Positions 1 to 5,448 of a DNA stretch of 5,448 nt are shown one piece after another; position 1 is the stretch's first letter; each line of letters begins with the position of its first letter. The stretch lies in NCBI GenBank assembly GCA_047974325.1, contig JBKECE010000143.1, forward strand, positions 1-5,448. Direction: 5' to 3'. Both the position numbers and the translations under genes were made by a program. The notes beneath the pieces are model-generated. The model did no database searches, was not told where the DNA came from, and saw only the letters and a list, made by a program, of their open reading frames with translations. This DNA comes from QVMP01 sp047974325. Its GTDB lineage: Bacteria; Bacteroidota; Bacteroidia; Bacteroidales; Dysgonomonadaceae.

Positions 1-627
1 AATGGCCGGCTTGTTTATATCGTTCTTGTATTCAAACATCAGATCGATCTGTTCCTTTGTGTTTCGCTCCGTGGACAATGGAGGCAAAACATCGGGCGAG
101 AAAAAACCTTTATCTAATATATCGAAAGTTTCAGTAAAACTTCCACCAACTATTTTGCACTGTATGAATATCTTATATGCGTAGTGCAAGTGCGGTGGAT
201 GATTGTGACATTTCTTATCCAGCACAGCTAACAGTCTAATGGGCACAACATCCAGACCACACTCTTCTTTTACCTCTTTCACGGCGATCTCATTTGGTGT
301 GAAACCGATATCTGCCCATCCACCGGGAATAGCCCAACCTCCATCGGCTCGTTCCTTCACTAGAGGAATTTCATTTTTTTCATTAAAGACAACGGCTCTA
401 ACGTCTACTTTAGGTGTTACATAATCATCTTCAATACGAAAAATCTGTTGTATAGCCTCGAATTTGTAATCAGTTATCAGAGCCGTCATCTTATGGCTCA
501 GATTGAGTAGATCCTGATAACGTTCAATATCGTAATCGTTTTCCGAGTAGACTAATCCAGTTTGCGACAAAGCTCTTATTCTTTGTGATATTAGGATCAA
601 TTCTTCTTCTGTAGTCTTTGTCTTCAT
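1..627 (-). CDS. Nudix hydrolase with N-terminal helical domain (3' end cut by window edge)
   Basis: Predicted Mg-dependent hydrolase of a nucleoside diphosphate linked to another moiety; the substrate cannot be told from sequence. Reading starts at the ATG at 627-625 and stays open for 209 codons to the left edge with no stop. Residues about 1-65 form a helical, charged N-terminal domain of the kind found in YjhB-like Nudix proteins (NUDIX_N_2 type), followed by the Nudix fold from about 73. The Nudix box spans residues 103-125, beginning GGW and ending KEVKEECGL. The metal-binding glutamates E118, E121 and E122 are present, while box position 7 is F instead of E and position 15 is K instead of R, deviations I recall as common in this subfamily. 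The downstream NHPPHLHYAYKIF segment (142-154) and GG at 161-162 also fit the subfamily. Its start overlaps the stop of the HAD gene in an ATGA, so translation is probably coupled. Family length is near 205-210 residues, so little is likely missing. Confidence 0.9.
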   Translation of the reverse strand, partial: MKTKTTEEELILISQRIRALSQTGLVYSENDYDIERYQDLLNLSHKMTALITDYKFEAIQQIFRIEDDYVTPKVDVRAVVFNEKNEIPLVKERADGGWAIPGGWADIGFTPNEIAVKEVKEECGLDVVPIRLLAVLDKKCHNHPPHLHYAYKIFIQCKIVGGSFTETFDILDKGFFSPDVLPPLSTERNTKEQIDLMFEYKNDINKPAI

Positions 628-1265
628 TTTAAATTTAGAAAATCTTCGACCGAAAATCCGGAAAAGTCCGGAATCACTTTTATACACTTTTGACTCAAAG
701 ATTCAGCATTATGTGTTGTTGCGAGACCTACCACAGGCATACCAGCCTGAGTGGCAGCTTCTATTCCTGCAAATGAATCTTCAAATACCACACAGATTTT
801 TGGATCAACCTTCAAGTCTTTTGCAGCCAATAAGAAACATTCAGGGTCAGGCTTTCCTTTTTTAACACGACTAGCCGAAACAACAGTATCGAATAACTCA
901 TTGAATTGCTTTTCCCTGTTCACCCCGATTAGTTTTGTATCTGACGAACTGGTCACCAATCCTACTTTGATTCCATTATCTTTCAGATCTTGTACAAATC
1001 GTACCGATCTCGGGATTTCTTCAAAAAACATATTCAATTCAAATTCATCTAAATCTGCTATAATCGAATCGATCTCAGATTGAGGTTGCTGAGAGAAATA
1101 TTTTTTCAGAATACCTGACAAAGTATTTCCTTTTATAACTTTCTCGAAGTTTTCAACTCCTACATTATATTTATCTCCGATATGTTTCCAAAATGTGTCG
1201 TACTGAGGTTCAGTATCCAGCATCACGCCATCCATATCGAACAAAGCACAAATTTGTTTTTCCAT
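624..1265 (-). CDS. HAD-superfamily hydrolase, beta-phosphoglucomutase/sugar-phosphatase-like
   Basis: Cytosolic phosphatase or phosphomutase of the haloacid dehalogenase superfamily, 213 residues, the usual length for the beta-phosphoglucomutase-like subgroup with a helical cap. All four motifs are visible. Motif I is FDMDGVMLDTE (9-19), with nucleophile D10 and acid/base D12. Motif II is VTSSS (104-108), motif III is the lysine of KKGKPDP (K138), and motif IV is FEDS (161-164), with E162 and D163 binding Mg. The cap lies at about residues 20-85. DGVMLDTEP is typical of phosphatases acting on small phosphosugars, but phosphatase and mutase cannot be separated here. The ATG at 1265 is chosen because motif I falls at the expected distance from it; an AAGG at 1276-1279, 10 bases upstream, may serve as a weak ribosome binding site. 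It lies 45 bases after the GNAT gene and overlaps the Nudix gene by 4 bases, so it is the middle gene of a three-gene unit. Confidence 0.93.
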   Translation of the reverse strand: MEKQICALFDMDGVMLDTEPQYDTFWKHIGDKYNVGVENFEKVIKGNTLSGILKKYFSQQPQSEIDSIIADLDEFELNMFFEEIPRSVRFVQDLKDNGIKVGLVTSSSDTKLIGVNREKQFNELFDTVVSASRVKKGKPDPECFLLAAKDLKVDPKICVVFEDSFAGIEAATQAGMPVVGLATTHNAESLSQKCIKVIPDFSGFSVEDFLNLK

Positions 1266-1310
1266 CTTTCTTTTACCTTAACTAAAACTTATAATTATAT
1301 CTTTTTCTAC

Positions 1311-1817
1311 TCACCTACATATACGTTTTTCCAAAATGTAATCTTCCATCAAAAAACCGTTGCCAATATCTATATTCTCTTCACCGATAATGTTAAATTC
1401 TATATGTTTATAAAAATTCAAGGCCTGATTATACCTATTCACATTGAGCAGAATCGAGACATTACCACGATCCACAGTTTTTTCGGATACTTTTTCAATC
1501 AATATCTGTCCTAATCTCATTCCTTGAAACTGTGGTAAAACATATAATTTATGAATTTTAGTTTGAAGGGTAGCCCTATAATTGAACTCAAATGATACAA
1601 ATCCGAGATATTCGCTTGTATTTTCATTACCAATAAGTAAAAAATGATGACCTAACTCTTCCATTTGTTTTTTCAACGCCTGATCGGTATACATCATATT
1701 GAGCATATAGTCGGATTGTGCTTGGCTCAGTATATTTGCATATGCGACAGGCCATGTTGCCTGTGCTATATCTTGTATAATAGGTATGTGTTCTGATTTT
1801 GCTTCTAAAAAATACAT
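1311..1817 (-). CDS. GNAT family N-acetyltransferase, PaiA/RimI-like
   Basis: Acetyl-CoA-dependent N-acetyltransferase of 168 residues, a full-length single GNAT domain. The acetyl-CoA pyrophosphate-binding loop is QGMRLG (98-103), right after the beta-4 strand KLYVLP (90-95). The motif B region NVNRYNQALNFYKHIEF (125-141) carries Y136, the position of the usual general acid. The N-terminal half, with an aromatic patch near W22-Y26 and a YML..MY segment around 37-43, and the C-terminal DIGNGFLMEDYILEK (150-164) recall the PaiA spermidine/spermine acetyltransferase type and related Bacteroidota proteins. That resemblance is from memory, and the substrate is not proven. The start at 1817 gives the normal beta-1 strand. 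It is 26 bases downstream of a TAnnTTTG promoter element and has no clear Shine-Dalgarno. It is the first gene of the GNAT-HAD-Nudix unit. Confidence 0.9.
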   Translation of the reverse strand: MYFLEAKSEHIPIIQDIAQATWPVAYANILSQAQSDYMLNMMYTDQALKKQMEELGHHFLLIGNENTSEYLGFVSFEFNYRATLQTKIHKLYVLPQFQGMRLGQILIEKVSEKTVDRGNVSILLNVNRYNQALNFYKHIEFNIIGEENIDIGNGFLMEDYILEKRICR

Positions 1818-1842
1818 GGAAATAGGCTATTACAACAAGCAA

Positions 1843-1850
1843 CAAATTTA
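1843..1850 (-). promoter_or_regulatory. Probable Bacteroidota -7 promoter element for the GNAT operon
   Basis: The minus strand reads TAAATTTG here, an exact match to the Bacteroidota -7 consensus TAnnTTTG. It sits 26 bases before the GNAT start codon, which would leave a short leader of about 20 bases. No clear TTTG-type -33 element is seen, because the expected place falls inside the T-tract and stem of the upstream terminator. It is the only non-coding space in which a promoter for this unit could lie close to the start. One short match in AT-rich DNA is weak evidence by itself; position and exactness support it. Confidence 0.45.
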
Positions 1851-1852
1851 AT

Positions 1853-1891
1853 AAAAAAAAAGAGACTGAGCCGTATCCGGCACAATCTCTT
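1853..1891 (-). terminator. Intrinsic terminator after the lipoprotein gene
   Basis: On the minus strand the arm AAGAGATTGTGCCG (1891-1878) pairs with CGGCTCAGTCTCTT (1873-1860) around a GATA tetraloop. This gives a 14-position stem with one T-T mismatch and one G-T wobble. A run of seven further T residues (1859-1853) follows, continuous with the two T at the end of the stem. This is a textbook Rho-independent terminator. It begins 23 bases after the lipoprotein stop codon and ends 35 bases before the GNAT start, so it separates the two transcription units. On the plus strand the hairpin has a U-poor tail, so it acts mainly in the minus direction. Confidence 0.9.
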
Positions 1892-1914
1892 AGTATACTT
1901 TCTTTTAAGCGATT

Positions 1915-2655
1915 TTATTCAATTTCTATTGTCAATTCTTTAGCCTTAGATGTATTATAATATTCAGCCATAGAATAATTGAAGTAGATCGATTTTCCGT
2001 CTTGCGAAAATGTAGCACTAGGATCACTGACAGTTTTTACTTTCCGTGGAAAGGTGTAAGAAACTTTTACCGACCCGGAAGAAAGCATCCCAAACATGTC
2101 ACTACTGTCTGTGCTGTCATCGTCTTGTGCAGCTGCTGCTCTGACAATTTTTAAGACCTTGCCGTCCCATGAATATTGTATAGGATTTTTGAATAAATCT
2201 TCCACAGGAGGATCGCCTAGTAGACATCGTCCATGATGATCTTGATCATCATTATCTTTAGATTTTCCCGACTTTGCTAAAGTAGCAAAGGCTTGATTGA
2301 GATTCGTGCTACTCTTAAAATCTCCAAAAATAGAAAGCATTGATTTCTGACCATTTTGACCTGGTGAATATTTGAATTTCAGAGGTTTGAGATCATCCAG
2401 CATTTGTTCCTGTTCTTCTGTAAAACCTTCCTCAGCTCTTTCTTTGTTTATCAAATCGGTGAAAGAAATAATTGTGTCCTTTTTTTCTGAAAATTCACCA
2501 GCTGCATCAGGCGACATTTTAATCAATTCTGTCAAATCCAGATCCATCTTGTAAGATAATTGACCATCGGATTTGAACGTAATCTCTTCCGTCACAGCAC
2601 AACTTGTTAGCAAAAGAGTGGCAGTTGAGAGAAAAATAAATAATAGTTTTTTCAT
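1915..2655 (-). CDS. Uncharacterised lipoprotein
   Basis: Predicted lipid-anchored envelope protein of 246 residues; I do not recognise a named family. A lysine start (MKK) and hydrophobic stretch (4-16) lead to the lipobox LTSC, with C19 as the lipidated residue. The acidic pair E23-E24 shortly after it may affect sorting, but it is not a clear surface-export signal. The mature part begins with a strand-rich segment (VTEEITFKSDGQLSYKMDLD, 21-40) resembling the opening of LppM-like or DUF-type lipoproteins. A charged helical part (50-92), two polar acidic low-complexity stretches (131-141 and 176-186) and a C-terminal beta region (195-246) ending in ELTIEIE follow. An odd HHGRC patch at 140-144 interrupts an otherwise acidic stretch. 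The gene starts 7 bases after the speA stop with no Shine-Dalgarno, only an A-rich leader, and is followed by a strong terminator, so it is the last gene of the speA unit. Its role is unknown. Confidence 0.88.
   Translation of the reverse strand: MKKLLFIFLSTATLLLTSCAVTEEITFKSDGQLSYKMDLDLTELIKMSPDAAGEFSEKKDTIISFTDLINKERAEEGFTEEQEQMLDDLKPLKFKYSPGQNGQKSMLSIFGDFKSSTNLNQAFATLAKSGKSKDNDDQDHHGRCLLGDPPVEDLFKNPIQYSWDGKVLKIVRAAAAQDDDSTDSSDMFGMLSSGSVKVSYTFPRKVKTVSDPSATFSQDGKSIYFNYSMAEYYNTSKAKELTIEIE
2233..2252. repeat. Perfect 9-bp inverted repeat inside the lipoprotein gene
   Basis: The plus strand has ATGATGATC (2233-2241), a TT spacer, then GATCATCAT (2244-2252), an exact inverted repeat. As RNA it would form an 8-bp stem with a 4-base loop. 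It lies in the codons for DDQDHH (residues 136-141), so the repetitive GAT/CAT codons largely account for it. No T-tract follows, so it is not a terminator. A function is not evident. Confidence 0.6.
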
Positions 2656-2662
2656 AATTTTT

Positions 2663-4555
2663 TTATTCTAAATAGGTGTAGCCATAAAGTCCTGAACGGT
2701 AATTCGAGAGAAATTCTTTCCCTTCTTCAACAGTGATAGAGCCTTGTTTCACACAGGTTGTAACCCATGTCTCCACAGTGCGAACGAGTTTCTTTGCATT
2801 ATATTGGGCGTAATCGAGTACTTCGGCAACAGTTTCACCATCAATCATCTGATCTATCTTATATCCTTCTTCATTGACCGAAATATGCACTGCATTGGTA
2901 TCTCCAAACAGATTGTGCAAATCGCCCAGAATCTCCTGATATGCACCAACCAAAAATACGCCAAGATAATAGGATTCATTTCTTTTCAATGCATGAACCG
3001 GCAGACAGCTAGTCTGATTGTTTGATGGTATAAAATTGTCAATTTTCCCGTCCGAATCGCAAGTTATGTCCTGCAACGTTGCTGTTCTGTCAGGTTTCTC
3101 GTCCAATCTGTGTATTGGAATGATCGGAAATATTTGGTCTATAGCCCATGAGTCGGGCAAGGACTGAAAGAGTGAAAAATTACAGAAATATTTATCCGGC
3201 AGCAATTTACTCAATTGCTTGAGTTCATCGGGCGAATGTTTCATCCTTCCTGCCAATTGGTATACCTCACGAGCAATGGAAAAATAGAGACGCTCTACCT
3301 GCGATCTGGTTTTCAAATCGAGCAAACCAAGACTGAACAAATCCAAGGATTCTTCTCTGATCTGTTGTGCATCGTGCCACGCTTCCAACATGCTTCTTTG
3401 ATTCAGATCGTCCCATATCTGATACAATTCACGTACCAATTCATGATCACTCTCCATAATATCTTCGTTTTCAGCCCATTCCGGCAATGTTGCTGTCTCC
3501 AGCACTTCAAATACTAGAATTGAGTGATGCGCAGTCAGAGATCGTCCTGATTCTGTGATAATATTGGGATGTGGAAGATTATTTTTATTGGCTGCATCAA
3601 CCATTGTAGAGATGGAGTCATTCACATATTCTTGTATACTATAATTCACACTACTTTCACTCATAGCCGACCGGGTACCATCATAGTCTATGCCAAGACC
3701 TCCGCCAATGTCCACAAACTCGACATTAAATCCCATTTGATGCAGTTGTACATAAAATTGAGAGGCTTCACGCAAAGCTGTTTTTATGCGACGGATCTTG
3801 GTGACCTGACTTCCTATATGGAAATGGATCAGCCTTAAAGATTCCTGCATGTTGTTTTTTTCCAAGAAAGAGAGAGCTTCAAGCAATTCACTCGAATTGA
3901 GTCCGAATTTGCTGACATCACCACCTGATTCTTCCCATTTGCCACTTCCACTGCTGGCTAGTTTGATACGTATACCTATATTGGGTACGATTTTAAGGCG
4001 TTTCGCAACTCTTGTTATCAATGACAATTCATTGATCTTTTCCACAACTATAAATACCCTTTTACCCATTTTTTGAGCCAAAAGAGCCAACTCTATATAA
4101 CTTTCGTCCTTATATCCGTTGCAGATGATCAAAGAATCGGGATCTGTATTGATAGCAATAACGGCATGAAGTTCGGGCTTTGAGCCGGCTTCAAGTCCTA
4201 TATTGAATTTCTTTCCGTGACTGACAAGCTCTTCTACCACAGGCCGCATCTGGTTTACCTTGATGGGATATATAATGTGGTTTTGTGCCTGATAGCCATA
4301 TTCTTCGGCTGCAATTTTGAAACATGTCGAGATTTTCTCTATACGGTTGTCCAAAATATCCGGAAAACGAAGCAGAACAGGAGCCTCAATGTCACGAAGT
4401 TGTAATTCGTCGATCAACTCTTTCATATCCACACTCACACCGTCTTTTTTTGGCGTGACTGCGACATTACCTTTTTCATTAATTGAAAAATAATTTACAC
4501 CCCAACCTGAGATGTTATACAATTCTTCCGAATCCTCGATGCGCCATTTTCTCAT
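2663..4555 (-). CDS. speA: Biosynthetic arginine decarboxylase (PLP-dependent)
   Basis: Converts L-arginine to agmatine and CO2, the entry to the agmatine route of putrescine and polyamine synthesis. At 630 residues it is close to full family length. The start fits the family opening KWRIEDSEELYNISGWG (3-19). The alanine racemase-like barrel carries the PLP lysine K99 in YPIKVNQ (96-102), HFHIGSQ (244-250), the phosphate-binding GGGLGIDYDG (284-293) and ESGR (335-338). A helical insertion at about 365-450 is typical of SpeA. The C-terminal beta domain holds the catalytic cysteine C499 in TCDSDGK (498-504) with D500, and GAYQEILGDLHNLFGD (537-552). All key residues are present, so it should be active. 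It follows the flavin reductase by 27 bases and precedes the lipoprotein by 7. A possible AAGGAA ribosome binding site (4567-4572) is 11 bases from the start, rather far. No agmatine-using gene is nearby. Confidence 0.97.
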   Translation of the reverse strand: MRKWRIEDSEELYNISGWGVNYFSINEKGNVAVTPKKDGVSVDMKELIDELQLRDIEAPVLLRFPDILDNRIEKISTCFKIAAEEYGYQAQNHIIYPIKVNQMRPVVEELVSHGKKFNIGLEAGSKPELHAVIAINTDPDSLIICNGYKDESYIELALLAQKMGKRVFIVVEKINELSLITRVAKRLKIVPNIGIRIKLASSGSGKWEESGGDVSKFGLNSSELLEALSFLEKNNMQESLRLIHFHIGSQVTKIRRIKTALREASQFYVQLHQMGFNVEFVDIGGGLGIDYDGTRSAMSESSVNYSIQEYVNDSISTMVDAANKNNLPHPNIITESGRSLTAHHSILVFEVLETATLPEWAENEDIMESDHELVRELYQIWDDLNQRSMLEAWHDAQQIREESLDLFSLGLLDLKTRSQVERLYFSIAREVYQLAGRMKHSPDELKQLSKLLPDKYFCNFSLFQSLPDSWAIDQIFPIIPIHRLDEKPDRTATLQDITCDSDGKIDNFIPSNNQTSCLPVHALKRNESYYLGVFLVGAYQEILGDLHNLFGDTNAVHISVNEEGYKIDQMIDGETVAEVLDYAQYNAKKLVRTVETWVTTCVKQGSITVEEGKEFLSNYRSGLYGYTYLE

Positions 4556-4582
4556 TTTCGCAAATATTCCTTGTTGTTTCTG

Positions 4583-5131
4583 TTATAGTAAAATATTATC
4601 TAAATCTTTGTCTTTAAAGATCGTATGTTCATTTTTCAACATTTTACTTATTTCGGCAATGTATAATGTATGAAAATCTTTTTCAGGATACCACCTATCC
4701 ACAATGGATTTATCAATGAAATTAGTTTCATTCCATGGAGATGAAAACAGTTTATTTGCTGTTATGACAATTTCTGCTTCTTCAAAATATGGAACTTTTC
4801 CTTCATGGAGAATAGTCAAACCTGCTTTTTCTATTTTGTTCTCGTCGCGACCCGAAACTTTGCCCAGATAGCCCAATTGTTTTTTGAAGCTGCTTTCAAA
4901 AAAAGTAAGGGAAAACGAATCGGCACGATCTATAAACTCTTTGGTATAGCGTTGCGGCCTTATGACAACAAAGACCACATTTTTATTCCACATGATGCCC
5001 ATTCCACCCCAACTGGCTGTCATAGTGTTCACTTTGCCGTCTTTTTCGGCTGTCACAAGCATCCATTTATCTTTCAAGTCGAAAGGCGTGTATGGAAATT
5101 CCGCTGATTTTATTTCTTTAAAATTGCTCAT
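4583..5131 (-). CDS. Flavin reductase family protein (FMN-binding split barrel)
   Basis: Predicted flavin-binding protein of 182 residues, of the flavin reductase-like/flavoredoxin type. It would be cytosolic and either reduce free flavin with NAD(P)H or carry electrons; the partner is unknown. Diagnostic segments are TASWGGMGIMW (38-48) at the flavin-binding strand, the VIRPQRYT segment (56-63), SFSLTFF (72-78) and YLGKVSGRDENKI (88-100), all typical of this split-barrel family. The length is normal and the reading frame is intact. The ATG at 5131-5129 is well supported: it shares one base with the upstream TAA (TAATG) and has an AGAGGTG Shine-Dalgarno-like sequence just before it. The speA gene follows after 27 bases, so the two are probably co-transcribed, though no biochemical link between flavin reduction and agmatine synthesis is obvious. 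Confidence 0.93.
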   Translation of the reverse strand: MSNFKEIKSAEFPYTPFDLKDKWMLVTAEKDGKVNTMTASWGGMGIMWNKNVVFVVIRPQRYTKEFIDRADSFSLTFFESSFKKQLGYLGKVSGRDENKIEKAGLTILHEGKVPYFEEAEIVITANKLFSSPWNETNFIDKSIVDRWYPEKDFHTLYIAEISKMLKNEHTIFKDKDLDNILL

Positions 5132-5448
5132 TATTCACCTCTTTCTTCATTTAATTTGTCTCTAAAAATCGGAAGTTCATAAAAATATAGATTCTCACCT
5201 TTTTCCCTATATTCTTTGTTTTCAGCTTCCACTCTGAATATAACATAGGGGTTTGCAGGTTTTATTTTTGGTATATCAACCTGAACAATATAACCTGTGA
5301 CGGATTTCTCATTACCTATGAACTCTTCGATTGGTTGCACCGAATTTATCTTGAGAAGTTCTTCATCTGCAAATATTTTCACATCTAAATACTCCGGTTT
5401 CACAGATATATTGGCTTTCTTCTCAGCTTCGTTCTTGTCCAGATACAC
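5131..5448 (-). CDS. Hypothetical protein, C-terminal part (5' end beyond window)
   Basis: An open frame enters from the right edge and ends at the TAA at 5133-5131. The first codon in the window is GTG, but it lies exactly at the edge, so the visible 105 codons are most likely the end of a longer gene rather than a whole one. I do not recognise the family. The sequence is charged, rich in E and K, and has alternating strand-like segments (for example GYIVQVDIPKI and YVIFRVEAENK), suggesting a beta-rich domain. No membrane segment or signal peptide is seen in this part. The stop overlaps the flavin reductase start by one base, so the two genes are probably translated in sequence from one message. 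Confidence 0.65.
   Translation of the reverse strand: MYLDKNEAEKKANISVKPEYLDVKIFADEELLKINSVQPIEEFIGNEKSVTGYIVQVDIPKIKPANPYVIFRVEAENKEYREKGENLYFYELPIFRDKLNEERGE
5136..5142 (-). promoter_or_regulatory. Shine-Dalgarno-like site for the flavin reductase gene
   Basis: The minus strand reads AGAGGTG, four bases before the ATG at 5131. It lies within the last codons of the upstream gene. It is the clearest Shine-Dalgarno match in the window, where other starts show weak or no match, and it supports this start together with the TAATG overlap. Confidence 0.55.

Noticed and set aside
751..1083. Plus-strand open frame opposite the HAD gene
   Set aside because: Antisense shadow of a gene with all four HAD motifs; its translation is low in recognisable structure.
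1266..1310. TAAGTTTT, a near match to the -7 promoter consensus, between GNAT and HAD
   Set aside because: Differs from the consensus in the final G, has no -33 element, and the short gap is better explained as within an operon.
1182..1514. Plus-strand open frame across the GNAT-HAD junction
   Set aside because: Covers parts of two real minus-strand genes and is rich in F, Y and I as expected from antisense AT-rich DNA.
1627..1845. Second minus-strand frame overlapping the start of the GNAT gene
   Set aside because: Out of frame with a clear GNAT domain, and its start lies at or before the likely transcription start.
2233..2252. Inverted repeat considered as an operator or terminator
   Set aside because: It lies mid-gene, has no T-tract, and follows from repeated GAT/CAT codons; kept only as a repeat.
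3215..3517. Plus-strand open frames opposite speA, including 2744-3025, 3215-3517, 3569-3838, 3849-4076 and 4217-4405
   Set aside because: They lie entirely opposite a strongly recognised gene with intact motifs, and their translations show no family features.
4805..5165. Two plus-strand frames opposite the flavin reductase (4805-5107 and 4962-5165)
   Set aside because: Antisense shadows of a gene with recognisable flavin-binding motifs.

Overview
The window is a compact, AT-rich stretch of bacterial chromosome in which every supportable gene lies on the minus strand, so transcription runs from the right end to the left. The best guess for the host is a member of the Bacteroidota, possibly Bacteroidales of the Dysgonomonas/Parabacteroides type. 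This rests on an exact TAnnTTTG promoter element in front of one gene, mostly weak or absent Shine-Dalgarno sequences, and the general look of the encoded proteins. The placement is an inference; no marker gene is present.

In transcription order, the first block (5448 down to 1853) holds four genes. They are the 3' end of an unrecognised gene (5131-5448), a flavin reductase-like FMN-binding protein (4583-5131, sharing one base with the previous stop codon), a biosynthetic arginine decarboxylase SpeA (2663-4555) and an uncharacterised lipoprotein (1915-2655, only 7 bases after speA). A strong intrinsic terminator (1853-1891) ends this block. The tight spacing suggests co-transcription.

The second block (1852 to the left edge) starts at a probable promoter directly beside that terminator. 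It encodes a GNAT acetyltransferase (1311-1817), a HAD-family sugar-phosphatase/phosphoglucomutase-like hydrolase (624-1265) and a Nudix hydrolase with an N-terminal helical domain (1-627, cut by the left edge). The last two overlap by an ATGA. This looks like a small-molecule modification or housecleaning operon.

The only pathway that can be named firmly is arginine to agmatine (SpeA), the entry to polyamine synthesis. No agmatine-consuming gene (agmatinase, agmatine deiminase) is present. The GNAT protein resembles the PaiA polyamine acetyltransferase type, which would make a loose polyamine theme, but it sits in a separate transcription unit and its substrate cannot be read from sequence.

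No RNA gene, mobile element, CRISPR array or long non-coding stretch is present; the longest intergenic space is about 97 bases. I see no convincing undescribed system. The observations below are modest leads.
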